NCBI RefSeq assembly: GCF_027706745.1
Contig: NZ_JAQFWP010000014.1
Coordinates: 62,001-126,000, forward strand
DNA from: Nocardiopsis suaedae
GTDB taxonomy: Bacteria > Actinomycetota > Actinomycetes > Streptosporangiales > Streptosporangiaceae
Length of the DNA stretch: 64,000 nucleotides
Reading direction: 5' to 3'
Shown here: in pieces, positions 1 through 7,593 of the stretch
Layout of the letters: each line of letters begins with the position of its first letter
How positions within the stretch are numbered: the first letter of the stretch is position 1
Notes under the pieces: model-generated
Told to the model about the DNA's origin: nothing
The model's input: the letters and a program-made list of their open reading frames with translations, nothing else
The model's database searches: none
Translations under genes and position numbers: made by a program

Positions 1-2
1 AG

Positions 3-245
3 CGCTTCGCCGCCCCCGCGGCGCCCGCCTCCACCGAGGCCGAGCGGCGCCTGGCGGTGCTCAGCGACCGGGAGAAGCAGGTGCTGGTGGCCGTCGCCCG
101 GGGCATGTCCAACGCCGAGGCCGGCAGGGAGCTGGGCATGCGCGAGGCGACGGTCAAGGCGCACGTGAGCCGCATCCTGGCCAAGATGGAGATGACCAAC
201 CGGGTGCAGGCGGCCATCCTGGCGCACGACGCCGGGTGGGTCTGA
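3..245 (+). CDS. LuxR/NarL-type response regulator, C-terminal part (cut by window edge)
   Basis: Only the last 80 codons are present; the frame is open to the left edge, so the receiver or sensor part lies outside. The visible part is a complete LuxR-type helix-turn-helix: it begins LSDREKQVLVAVARGMSN, continues with a recognition helix in REATVKAHVSRILAKM, and ends MTNRVQAAILAHDAGWV. This is the usual C-terminus of NarL/FixJ-family DNA-binding response regulators, which bind DNA as dimers after phosphorylation of the receiver domain. The alanine/proline-rich segment just before it looks like an interdomain linker. The partner kinase would be upstream and is not visible. Target genes are unknown. 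Confidence 0.9.
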   Translation, partial: RFAAPAAPASTEAERRLAVLSDREKQVLVAVARGMSNAEAGRELGMREATVKAHVSRILAKMEMTNRVQAAILAHDAGWV

Positions 246-281
246 CCGGCCCCTCCGCCCCTCGTCGCCCCTTCCCCTCCG

Positions 282-1670
282 TCACTCCGGCCGGGCGTGT
301 GCGCCCCGGCGCGGGCCCGGGGCGGCCGCCGAGGCCAGCGCCGAGACCGCGGCCTCCAACGGGCCCCGCCCGACCAGCCACCGCCACAGGAACGCGCCGA
401 TGAGCGAGGCGACGGAGAACACCTCGGCCATGTGCTCGTCGACCGCCCCGGCCAGCCCGACGAAGTGGTCGGGGAACCACGCCTGCCAGGCCATGGCGAG
501 CGCGTGCACGGCGTACACGGTGAGCGCCATCGCGCCCGCGGCGGTGAACGGCGCCAGCAGCCGCGGCAGGCGCTCGGCGGCCCACAGGCACCCGGCCAGG
601 ACGCACATGGCCACGCCCACGCCCCCGGCCGCTTCGACGGTGGTTGAGGTGTGGGGCATGCTGGTGAGCAGCCACCGGGCGTCGTCGGTGGGGATGGAGC
701 CGATGACCTCCTCCCGCGGGCCGACGGCGCCGTAGAGGCCGTAGTTGTACCAGGCGTGCCAGGACACGCGGTAGGCGACGGCGGCCAGGAGGGCCCCGCC
801 CAGCGCCAGCCGCAGGCGCACCACCCGCGAGCGCAGGTCGAGGCGGCCCACCGCGAGCCCGGCCAGCACCGCGCCCAGGCAGGCGAGGGCGGGGTAGTAG
901 CCGTAGACGCCCAGCTCCAGCAGGCCTTGGCCGAAGAACAGGTGGGCGGGGTCCCGGCCGTTCCAGGCGTCGGTGAAGGCGGCCATGGCGCCGCCGGTGT
1001 CGTTGGACCGGCGCAGCAGGAACAGCAGCTGCGGCCCGGCGGCCAGGGCGGCCGCGGCGGCGGTGGCGGCCCAGCGGGCGGGCAGCCGCAGGAACGGGAC
1101 GGCCAGCAGGAAGTACAGGCCGTAGTAGGTGATGATGACCGTCAGGTTGGAGCCGCTGACGGTGATGACCGCGTGCAGGAGCCAGCCGATCACCAGCAGG
1201 GCGGCGCCGCGCACGGCCACCCGGGCGGCGGCGGTGCGGGCGCGTCGGCCCCGGTGCGGCCGGGGGCCGCCGGACACCAGCGCGAGGGAGACCCCGGCCA
1301 GGAAGGCGAACAGGAGGGTGGAGCGGCCCCAGGCGTAGGTGAAGATGATCGCGGTGATCGGCCGGTCCGGGTCCAGGAACGGGACGCCGAAGTGGATGGC
1401 GAACATGCCCGCGATGGCGAGGTAGCGGGCGAGGTCGACACCGGCCAGCCGCCCGGAGGGCGGGGGATGGGGAGGCTCCTCGTCGGGCGGGGCCGCATCG
1501 GCGGCGGCCGGACCGCCCGGCGGTTCCGGCCCTGGGCCCCGGCCCCGCCCGGGGGCCGGGACGCGGACGGCACCGGTGGGCACGCCGACGGCCCGGACGG
1601 GCGGCCCGTCCGGTACCGGCGGCGAGGAGAGCAGGTTCGTCGCAGGCTGAGCGGGGTGAGGCTGCTTCAT
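282..1670 (-). CDS. Polytopic acyltransferase-like membrane protein (DUF418 / heparan-alpha-glucosaminide N-acetyltransferase-like)
   Basis: A 462-residue membrane protein. The first 70 residues are proline- and alanine-rich and probably disordered; then LAGVDLARYLAIAGMFAIHF marks the first membrane helix, the conserved start of the DUF1624/DUF418 acyltransferase-like fold. About ten hydrophobic segments follow, including AVHALAMAWQAWFP near the C-terminus. Family members acetylate sugars or are uncharacterised transporters; the substrate here cannot be inferred. The ATG at 1670 is preceded by GAGG at a good distance. The frame stays open upstream, but that extension lacks membrane helices and lies opposite the DUF1707 gene, so I reject it. 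Confidence 0.8.
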   Translation of the reverse strand: MKQPHPAQPATNLLSSPPVPDGPPVRAVGVPTGAVRVPAPGRGRGPGPEPPGGPAAADAAPPDEEPPHPPPSGRLAGVDLARYLAIAGMFAIHFGVPFLDPDRPITAIIFTYAWGRSTLLFAFLAGVSLALVSGGPRPHRGRRARTAAARVAVRGAALLVIGWLLHAVITVSGSNLTVIITYYGLYFLLAVPFLRLPARWAATAAAAALAAGPQLLFLLRRSNDTGGAMAAFTDAWNGRDPAHLFFGQGLLELGVYGYYPALACLGAVLAGLAVGRLDLRSRVVRLRLALGGALLAAVAYRVSWHAWYNYGLYGAVGPREEVIGSIPTDDARWLLTSMPHTSTTVEAAGGVGVAMCVLAGCLWAAERLPRLLAPFTAAGAMALTVYAVHALAMAWQAWFPDHFVGLAGAVDEHMAEVFSVASLIGAFLWRWLVGRGPLEAAVSALASAAAPGPRRGAHARPE

Positions 1671-1904
1671 GGTCCTCGTAGGTGCGGGGCGAGGGAGACG
1701 TGTGTGGGGATGTCTCCCTGAGCGTTCAGTACTAGCACCATGCGGCCCCGTGCTCCACCCGCCCTGCTGAGCGCCTGTGGATCGCTCGCCGACCGCCCTT
1801 AGGCCTCCCCGCGGTCCGGGAGGCAGGGGACGCCGGTGGGCCCGGCCGTGTGCGGCCGGTCGGCGCCGTGGGCGGGCAAGTGCGCGCTTGCTAACGTGGT
1901 CGGC

Positions 1905-2444
1905 ATGCCGAATGACACGCCCGAGATGCGGGTGTCGCACGCGGAGCGCGACCGCGTCGTGGAGGCCCTCCAGGCCGCCGCGGCCGCCGGCCGGCTCGGC
2001 GCCGAGGAGCTCGACGCCCGGGTGGAGCGGGCGCTGAGCGCCCTGACGCGCGGGGACCTGGCCGCCCTGACCACCGACCTGCCGGACATGCCCGAGGCCA
2101 AGGAGGTCCTCGCGATCAGGCAGTCCGGCGGCAAGTGGGTGCAGGACGGGCGTTGGCCGGTCCCCCCGAGGATCGATGTCCAGACGCAGATCTGCAGGGT
2201 GACCCTCGATTTCACCCGCGCCCTGATCACCTCGAACCCGGTGCGCATCAACGCCGAGATGATGCACGGACGCCTGCGCATCGTGACCCCGCCCGGAACG
2301 GTCGTCGACACGAGCGGCCTCAACCTCACCTTCTCCAGGGTCAAGGTCGCGTCCAAGGACTTCTCCCCCGACGCGCCACTGCGGTTGGAAGTCTCCGGAA
2401 GCCTCCTCCACGCCAAACTCATCGAACGCCGGGGGCGCGGCTGA
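1905..2444 (+). CDS. DUF1707 (SHOCT-like) domain protein
   Basis: A 179-residue protein. Residues 5-60 form the DUF1707 domain typical of actinobacteria: MRVSHAERDRVVEALQAA, then GRLGAEELDARVERALSA and a TDLP motif. Proteins of this family usually join this short helical domain to membrane helices or to a beta-rich C-terminus. Here no membrane segment follows; the rest looks like a beta-repeat LiaF/DUF2154-like domain, which is inferred only from alternating hydrophobic residues. There is no Shine-Dalgarno sequence; a TAACGT hexamer at 1892-1897 ends 7 nt before the ATG, suggesting a leaderless transcript. Role unknown. Confidence 0.75.
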   Translation: MPNDTPEMRVSHAERDRVVEALQAAAAAGRLGAEELDARVERALSALTRGDLAALTTDLPDMPEAKEVLAIRQSGGKWVQDGRWPVPPRIDVQTQICRVTLDFTRALITSNPVRINAEMMHGRLRIVTPPGTVVDTSGLNLTFSRVKVASKDFSPDAPLRLEVSGSLLHAKLIERRGRG

Positions 2445-2623
2445 CCGCGGCACGCGGCATGCCCGTCGGTCCCGGTCGGCCGCGGACGGGCGCCGTCAGT
2501 CGAAGACGACGGCCGTGTTCACGATGAACAGGTCCGGTTGGGCCGGGAACACTTCTACCGCGACGATCGCGAACACCTGTGCCGGCGAGCACGTCTTGGC
2601 CGGGGCGGAGGACTTTGCCGACA

Positions 2624-3304
2624 TCAGATGCGCTCCGGGACCGGTCCGTCGACCGATGCGTTCTCCTGGGCCTGCCGGGTGGCCGGGTTTCCGATGACGT
2701 TGATCGCCGAGATCAGGTGCAGGATGAGGGTGAGCGGGACACCGAAGGTCGGGATGAGCACCATCGGCAGTTCTTCCATCAGGTCGGTGTCGATGCCGGT
2801 GGCCAGCAACCCGATCGGATTGTCGGAGAACAGCACGCCCATGGCGACGGCATTGAGGAGATCGAGGACGCCGAACGCCGTCCATGCCAGGTAGATCCGT
2901 TGGCCGAGCCTCCCACGCCCGATCACGTACAGGGCCACCAATGGTGCGGTGACGCCGACGAACACGTCGCCGTAACCTGCGGGTAGGGCGAAACCCCCGG
3001 GAAGCGCGTCGATCGCGGCGAGCGCGATGAACGCGAGGCCGACGCACCGCCACGTCTGCAGCAGCGTGAGGAATCGCAGGTCAAGCGAGCGCGCCCAGTC
3101 GCGGAAGCGTTGCGAGGCGACCGCGGACCAGACCGCGACACCCGGTGGCACCGCGACTGCCAGCCCGATCGCGACCGGGGGGAAGTCGCCGGGGGTGGGG
3201 AAGGCGCCCGCGGCCGCAGCCGCGAGAACGGCCGCGAACCACGCGCCGGTGAGCAGCACGGCGGGCCTGAGCGCCCGAGCCGTTGGTGAGAGCGGTTGCG
3301 GCAT
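2624..3304 (-). CDS. Six-helix membrane protein, divergent from hxlR-type regulator
   Basis: A 226-residue integral membrane protein with about six hydrophobic segments, including AVLLTGAWFAAVLAAAAAGA, LIGLLATG and a final LTLILHLISAINVIG. I recognise no catalytic motif; similar proteins are annotated only as hypothetical membrane proteins, often next to MarR/HxlR/TetR regulators. The ATG at 3304 has a strong GGAGGGG upstream. It is transcribed away from the HxlR gene, and both promoters fall inside the shared 83-bp gap containing two operator-like repeats. It is therefore probably the main target of that regulator and may act in stress defence or small-molecule export, which is inference. 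Confidence 0.75.
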   Translation of the reverse strand: MPQPLSPTARALRPAVLLTGAWFAAVLAAAAAGAFPTPGDFPPVAIGLAVAVPPGVAVWSAVASQRFRDWARSLDLRFLTLLQTWRCVGLAFIALAAIDALPGGFALPAGYGDVFVGVTAPLVALYVIGRGRLGQRIYLAWTAFGVLDLLNAVAMGVLFSDNPIGLLATGIDTDLMEELPMVLIPTFGVPLTLILHLISAINVIGNPATRQAQENASVDGPVPERI

Positions 3305-3316
3305 GACCCCTCCTCG

Positions 3317-3370
3317 TCACTTGTACTTCGCAAGTGACTGTAGTAACAGTCTCTTGTATTGTGCAAGTGA
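3317..3370. promoter_or_regulatory. Twin operator for the HxlR-type regulator
   Basis: Two inverted repeats with the same layout lie between the divergent genes. Site 1 (3317-3337) is TCACTTG-N7-CAAGTGA, a perfect 7-bp repeat. Site 2 (3350-3370) is TCTCTTG-N7-CAAGTGA, one mismatch. Their centres are 33 bp apart, about three helical turns, so two dimers would sit on the same face. N7-spaced half sites are known for MarR/DUF24 (HxlR/YodB) regulators. On the minus strand TTGCAC and TACAGT, 18 bp apart, form a plausible promoter overlapped by both sites. Confidence 0.7.
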
Positions 3371-3386
3371 CCAGAAGGGGGACGTT

Positions 3387-3734
3387 GTGACCGACCGCGA
3401 GCTGAGGTCCGAATGTGCGATCGCGGCGACGCTGGACATCGTGGGCGACCGGTGGTCGCTGCTCGTCGTGCGCGATCTGTTCTTCCGCGACGAGCTGCGC
3501 TACGGCGACCTGGCCGCGTCCGCGGAGAGCATGCCGACCAACACGCTGGCCGACCGGCTGCGCAGACTGACCGACGCCGGGATCGTCGACCGCGAGCAGT
3601 ACAGCAGCAAACCGCCGCGCTTCAGCTACCGGCTCACCGACCGGGGCCGCGCCATGGCGCCCATCCTCGACGCCATGGCCACCTGGGGTACGACCCACAT
3701 CGCGGGAACTCGACGCCTCACCCGCGACCCGTAG
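3387..3734 (+). CDS. HxlR-family (DUF24) winged-helix transcriptional regulator
   Basis: A 115-residue winged-helix protein of the usual HxlR size. Diagnostic segments are CAIAATLDIVGDRWSLLVVR near residues 9-28, the recognition helix in PTNTLADRLRRLTDAGIVDR, and the wing and end FSYRLTDRGRAMAPILDAMA. A single N-terminal Cys (C9, in SECAIA) occupies the position of the redox-sensing Cys of YodB/HypR-type proteins, so oxidant or electrophile sensing is possible. The GTG start at 3387 has AAGGGGG upstream. Twin operators in the promoter gap suggest autoregulation plus control of the divergent membrane gene. Confidence 0.9.
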   Translation: MTDRELRSECAIAATLDIVGDRWSLLVVRDLFFRDELRYGDLAASAESMPTNTLADRLRRLTDAGIVDREQYSSKPPRFSYRLTDRGRAMAPILDAMATWGTTHIAGTRRLTRDP

Positions 3735-3902
3735 TTCCGAGGTCCGCTCATGAGGCCGAGCCGACAGTGTCGAACAAGGCGGCTGATCACCGAGGCCGGC
3801 CCGGCCAGCCGCCCGGGAGGCCGCACTCCGGCGTCCTGGGGGCGGGGGGTGTGTTGCCTCAGGTCACGGTCGGGTCCCGAACAGGGAAGGGGGCGTTGAC
3901 GT

Positions 3903-3912
3903 ACCGGCCGGT
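3903..3912. promoter_or_regulatory. TetR-like palindrome upstream of MHS transporter
   Basis: A perfect ACCGGCCGGT palindrome immediately follows TTGACG at 3896-3901, so a bound protein would cover a promoter. The same 12-bp core TACCGGCCGGTC occurs before the TetR gene near 13 kb. A common regulator is possible but unproven. Confidence 0.35.
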
Positions 3913-3997
3913 CGGTTCCATGGTCGGGGCCAGGTGCCGGGGCGGCCCGCATCGTCCCGGCGCCCACGGGTCCCATCCCCTGCCGAGGAGGACCGGC

Positions 3998-5329
3998 ATG
4001 ACCGCTGACCCCCCGACCCCTTCCTCCGCCCCCGGGCTCGACGTGCCCCTGCGCACGCGCCGGGTCGTCGCCGGTGCGGCGGCCGCCACCGCCACCGTCG
4101 AGTGGTACGAGTTCTTCGTCTTCAGCGTCGCCGCCGCCCTGGTGTTCGGCTCGCTCTTCTTCCCCGAGTTCAGCCCGGTCGCCGGGGTCCTCGCGTCCTT
4201 CGCCACCTTCGCCGTCGGCTTCCTCGCCCGCCCCCTGGGCGGGATCATCGGCGGCCAGCTGGGCGACACCTACGGCCGCAAGCCCGTCCTGGTGTGGGCG
4301 CTGGTGGGGATGGGCGCCGCCACCACCGCCATCGGGCTGCTTCCCTCCTACGAGGCCGTCGGCATCGCCGCCCCCGTGGCCCTGGTCGTGCTGCGCCTGG
4401 TCCAGGGCATCGCCGTGGGCATGCAGTGGGGCGGCGCCGCACTCCTGGCGACCGAGTACGCCCCCGAGGGCCGCCGCGGCCTGTACGGCAGCCTGGTCCA
4501 GATGGGCGTGCCGCTCGGGCTCGTCGCCGCCTACGGCGTCTACTTCACGGTCAGCTTCGCCACCGGCGACGGGTCCTTCGCAGCCTGGGGGTGGCGGATC
4601 CCGTTCCTGATCGGCGTCTTCGTCCTGGTCCTGGCCTGGCTGATCCACCGCAACGTCGAGGAGACGCCCGAGTTCCGCCGCTCCGCCGCCGAAAGGACCC
4701 GGCAGGGCTCGCCCCTGCGCGACGTCCTGCGCTCCCACAAGGCCACGGTGCTGCTGGCCGCGGGCAGTTTCGCTGTAAATACCGCTACGTTCTACATTTT
4801 GATCACCGGGATCCTGGACTACGCGACACGGGAACTCGGGATGGACCGGGTGCACGTGCTCGCGGTGGCCCTGGCGCTCAGCCTGTTCCAGCTCCCGTTG
4901 ATGCCGATCGCCGCGTCGGTGTCCGACCGGATCGGGCGCATCCGCGTCTACACGTTCGGGATCGTGGGGCTCTGCCTGTGGGCGGTGCCGCTGTTCCTCC
5001 TCGTGGACACCGGCGACATCGTGCTCATGGCGGTCGGGATGTTCGTCGCGGGAGTCTTCCTGAGCATCATGTACGCCCCGCAGGCCGCCCTGTTCGCCGA
5101 ACTGTTCTCCGCCGAGGTGCGCTACACCGGCGCCTCGCTCGGCTACCAGATCGCCTCGGTGGTCGGCGGCGGGTTCGCCCCGTTCGCGATGGTGGCCCTC
5201 CTCAGCACGGCGGGCACGTCGATGGCGGTGTCGGCCTACCTGATCGCCCTGGGCCTGGTGGCCCTGCTGTCGGTGGGCCTGCTGGTCCGCGGCCGCTGCG
5301 CCCGCGAAGAGGCCGGCGCCGAAGGATGA
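3998..5329 (+). CDS. MHS-family MFS transporter (metabolite:proton symporter)
   Basis: A 443-residue major-facilitator protein with 12 predicted helices. The N-terminal EWYEFFVFSVAAALVFG, the loop-2 motif GGIIGGQLGDTYGRKPVL and the helix-4/5 region LRLVQGIAVGMQWGGAALL are hallmarks of the metabolite:H+ symporter group (KgtP, ShiA, ProP), which imports dicarboxylates, shikimate or osmolytes. The substrate cannot be told. The ATG at 3998 has GAGGAGG at the correct distance. Codons around 4765-4805 are conspicuously A/T-ending in an otherwise GC-ending gene. The 263-bp leader contains a TetR-like palindrome. A hairpin-forming 35-bp repeat lies 40 bp after the stop and may terminate transcription. 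Confidence 0.9.
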   Translation: MTADPPTPSSAPGLDVPLRTRRVVAGAAAATATVEWYEFFVFSVAAALVFGSLFFPEFSPVAGVLASFATFAVGFLARPLGGIIGGQLGDTYGRKPVLVWALVGMGAATTAIGLLPSYEAVGIAAPVALVVLRLVQGIAVGMQWGGAALLATEYAPEGRRGLYGSLVQMGVPLGLVAAYGVYFTVSFATGDGSFAAWGWRIPFLIGVFVLVLAWLIHRNVEETPEFRRSAAERTRQGSPLRDVLRSHKATVLLAAGSFAVNTATFYILITGILDYATRELGMDRVHVLAVALALSLFQLPLMPIAASVSDRIGRIRVYTFGIVGLCLWAVPLFLLVDTGDIVLMAVGMFVAGVFLSIMYAPQAALFAELFSAEVRYTGASLGYQIASVVGGGFAPFAMVALLSTAGTSMAVSAYLIALGLVALLSVGLLVRGRCAREEAGAEG

Positions 5330-5368
5330 CCCGGGCGGATGCGGTCGGCACCCGGAAGGCCGCGCGTC

Positions 5369-5403
5369 AGGTGTTCCGCGTCCCGGCTCCGGCCGGGGCG
5401 CGG
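5369..5403 (+). repeat. 35-bp direct repeat, left copy (hairpin-forming)
   Basis: Matches 12403-12437 over 35 bp with one mismatch (position 5375). Within it CGCGTCCCGG and CCGGGGCGCG can pair around a 6-nt loop. The two copies are in the same orientation, each lies just downstream of a plus-strand gene, and they bracket the 7-kb peptide-biosynthesis island. Confidence 0.8.
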
Positions 5404-5474
5404 GACCGGCGGCCACGGCCGGGGCAGCGTGCTCTCCCATGAGCTGGAGTGGCTGGTGGTGGCCGGGCCGTGGT

Positions 5475-5503
5475 GGGAACGCTGACGGCGGCTTGGCGTT
5501 CCC
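5475..5503 (+). terminator. Putative intrinsic terminator
   Basis: GGGAACGC (5475-5482) pairs with GCGTTCCC (5496-5503), followed shortly by GGTTTT. It could back up termination of the MHS transporter gene. Confidence 0.45.
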
Positions 5504-5561
5504 GCAGGGGTTTTGCCTGGTCGGGACAGCAACCGTAGTCGTCCCCTTGAGATCAGGGGAT

Positions 5562-6686
5562 TCAGACCGTGGGGGCGAGGCGCCAGCGTCGCCCGGAAGT
5601 GGGGGAGCCGTGCCAGACATACTGCTCATCAGGGGTCACGGTCACACCGAAGCTCGACCAGGACGGCCGCCCCTGTTCAACCCACCAGCGGTACGAGTCC
5701 TCCAGATCGCTCCAAAGACGCCTCGGACCGACCTGGGAGCAGGTGAACCCTTCCCCGTCTGACTCGGTGTCCACTTCGGCCCTTGAGCCGTCCCGGTCCT
5801 CGATCAGGAGCAACGCGGAACCGTCCTCCCTCAGGATCCGGGCGACTCGGCTGGTGCCGAGGACGAGCTGGGCAAGGAAGGCGGACTTCTGATCGTCGAA
5901 GACTTCTGCCCCGAGGAACGACGTGTGGGTGTCGCCCTCCTCCTCGTCGTCGATCTCGGCCTGCTCCGGCTGCGCCTCATGGCGCGCCGGAATGAACCCC
6001 GCCCAGTCGTCCAGAAACCTGCCCTCGGCTCCGTCCGGACCCGTGTGAAGCTTCAGCATCGCCCCGCCGGCCATGCCCGCCAGGTTCGTCAAGATGATGC
6101 CCCCGTCGTTCACCTGGCCCAGCCAGGCCGCAGGCACGAAGGGGAAGGCCGTGGTGCCGATGATCCGGTCGTAGGGAGCCGACTCCGGGTAGCCCTTGTG
6201 CCCGTCGAATGCCGCGGTGGTGGGGGCGTAGCCGAGCGACTTCAGGCGGGCCGTGGCCCTGGATACGAGCCTGGGGGATACGTCGATCGACGTCAGGTGC
6301 ACCGAGCCGATCAGGTGGCTGAGCACGGCCGGGTTGTAGCCCGACCCGGTCCCGATCTCCAAGACCCGGGTGGACTCGCTCAGGTCGAACGCTTCGATCA
6401 TCCGCGCGATCAGGCCGGGCATGGTCGAGGAGCTGGTCCATCGTCCCCTTCCCGTGCCTTCGGGAAGGGCTTCATCGAGGGGGAGTCCGTTGATCTCGAT
6501 GATCAGCGACTCGTTGGAGTAGACGTGCTTCTCCCACTCGTCGCGCTGATCCCGGTCGTCCCTCGACACCCTCCTGTACCGGGTTCCCGATGGAGTGTTC
6601 TCGTGGAGCGCGAACTCCGGCACGAGGACTCCACGATCGATGCTCTGAAGCGCGTCTTCCAGTGGGCTCCCTGCCTCCACCTCCAA
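5562..6686 (-). CDS. Isoaspartyl-methyltransferase-like RiPP O-methyltransferase (TgmC/aspartimide-forming type)
   Basis: A 374-residue SAM-dependent methyltransferase of the L-isoaspartyl/PCMT fold. The family segment TSSSTMPGLIARMIE (84-98) is followed by the SAM motif VLEIGTGSGYN (108-118) and by DGHKGYPESAPYDRII. The extra C-terminal domain with DSYRWWVEQGRPSW distinguishes it from housekeeping PCMT (about 210 residues) and is seen in methyltransferases of ATP-grasp peptide (tgm/graspetide) and aspartimidylated lasso clusters, where the enzyme methylates a peptide Asp that then closes to an aspartimide. The TTG at 6686 has AAGGGG 5 nt upstream and sits inside the end of the ATP-grasp relic, preserving the usual ligase-methyltransferase coupling. 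Codon use is less GC-rich than in neighbouring genes. Confidence 0.8.
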   Translation of the reverse strand: MEVEAGSPLEDALQSIDRGVLVPEFALHENTPSGTRYRRVSRDDRDQRDEWEKHVYSNESLIIEINGLPLDEALPEGTGRGRWTSSSTMPGLIARMIEAFDLSESTRVLEIGTGSGYNPAVLSHLIGSVHLTSIDVSPRLVSRATARLKSLGYAPTTAAFDGHKGYPESAPYDRIIGTTAFPFVPAAWLGQVNDGGIILTNLAGMAGGAMLKLHTGPDGAEGRFLDDWAGFIPARHEAQPEQAEIDDEEEGDTHTSFLGAEVFDDQKSAFLAQLVLGTSRVARILREDGSALLLIEDRDGSRAEVDTESDGEGFTCSQVGPRRLWSDLEDSYRWWVEQGRPSWSSFGVTVTPDEQYVWHGSPTSGRRWRLAPTV

Positions 6687-6688
6687 GA

Positions 6689-6919
6689 CAGCCCCTTCTC
6701 AAGCAGGTCACCGATCGACTCAACGATCGGAAGTTCACAATGGTCGGCCAGCCAAGCCCATTGGCCGTTGGGATTCAGCTCCAGGAACGTCCACTCCCCG
6801 CCGGGGGACACGACGAAGTCGGCGGCCCCGAAGACAAGACCGAAAGCGGACATGTAACGCCCCAGGGCGGCGGATACGCGCTCCGGGACTTCGACGACTT
6901 CGTAGCGGTGTGAGGAGCC
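6689..6919 (-). pseudogene. ATP-grasp peptide ligase, C-terminal relic (TgmB/MvdD type)
   Basis: Reading the minus strand from 6919 gives HRYEVVEVPERVSAALGRYM, then AFGLVFGAADFVVSPGGEW, then FLELNPNGQWAWLAD and ESIGDLLEKGL. The FLE-x-NPNGQ-W metal-binding segment is the signature end of ATP-grasp ligases that make ester/amide cross-links in graspetides. The roughly 220 N-terminal residues of a normal enzyme are absent: only 147 bp separate this segment from the GNAT gene, and they do not continue the homology. The frame also fails to stop at the usual place and runs on to 6503 in overlap with the methyltransferase. The gene is therefore broken at both ends. Confidence 0.7.
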
Positions 6920-7066
6920 ATGTCGGGGGAGCCGCCGTGCAGGGGCACCAGCGCGACCTACAGGATCGCCTCGTGCTCCTTAGTCCTGGGCGCCGGTGTC
7001 TTCCAGGTCCACGGCCACCAGCGGCGCCCGGGTCCACGGCCGGCCCTGCACAGCGTCCCTCTTTCC

Positions 7067-7582
7067 TCAGGCCTCAGTCATCCCGAGCCGTCCCAGGTCG
7101 AGGCGTTCGGCCCTGCGCGCGAGCAGGTAGAGGCGTCCCGCACTTCGCTCCTGCTCCTTGACCAGGGCGAATCCCTGAGTCCTGTAGTACGTGACCAGCT
7201 CGGGGAAGAAACACCCCCGCCGGACCCACGTGCGGCCCTGCCGCGCCGCCCGGTCCACCGCCCACAGCGCGATCAACGTCCCGGGCCTGTGCTCCCGATA
7301 GGCGGGATCGGTCACGGTCGTGAACAGGTACAGCGCAGGCTCCGCGGCCTCCTCGGGGGTCCAGTCCTTGGGGGGTGCCTGGTCCATGACGGTGGTGCAG
7401 CCGACGATGCGCCCGCCGTTTTCGAGGACCCACATGGTGCCGCTTCCGGCCTGTCCGGCGAGGTCTTCGACCTCCTCGCGCCAGGACTCCAGTCCGCGCC
7501 GTTCCTGCCAGTCGCAGCGCGCGGCGATCATCTTCGCGACGTCGGCGGTGTCGGCCGCGGTGGCGGGGCGCATGGTGAACAT
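7067..7582 (-). CDS. GNAT-family N-acetyltransferase of the RiPP cassette
   Basis: A 171-residue GNAT protein. MFTMRPATAADTADVAKMI is a typical beta1-alpha1 start, TMWVLENGGRIVGCTTVMDQ covers beta2-beta3, the acetyl-CoA region is YREHRPGTLIALWAVDRAA, and the C-terminal strand is in YYRTQGFALVKEQ. It acetylates an amine using acetyl-CoA. Its ATG lies 11 nt after the stop of the asparagine-synthetase-like gene, with GAGAGG before it, so the two are very probably co-translated. In albusnodin-type lasso clusters a GNAT acetylates a core lysine; the candidate precursor here has lysines at positions 35, 36, 45 and 51, fitting that role, though the substrate is inferred from context only. Confidence 0.8.
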   Translation of the reverse strand: MFTMRPATAADTADVAKMIAARCDWQERRGLESWREEVEDLAGQAGSGTMWVLENGGRIVGCTTVMDQAPPKDWTPEEAAEPALYLFTTVTDPAYREHRPGTLIALWAVDRAARQGRTWVRRGCFFPELVTYYRTQGFALVKEQERSAGRLYLLARRAERLDLGRLGMTEA

Positions 7583-7593
7583 GGCGTGTCCTC

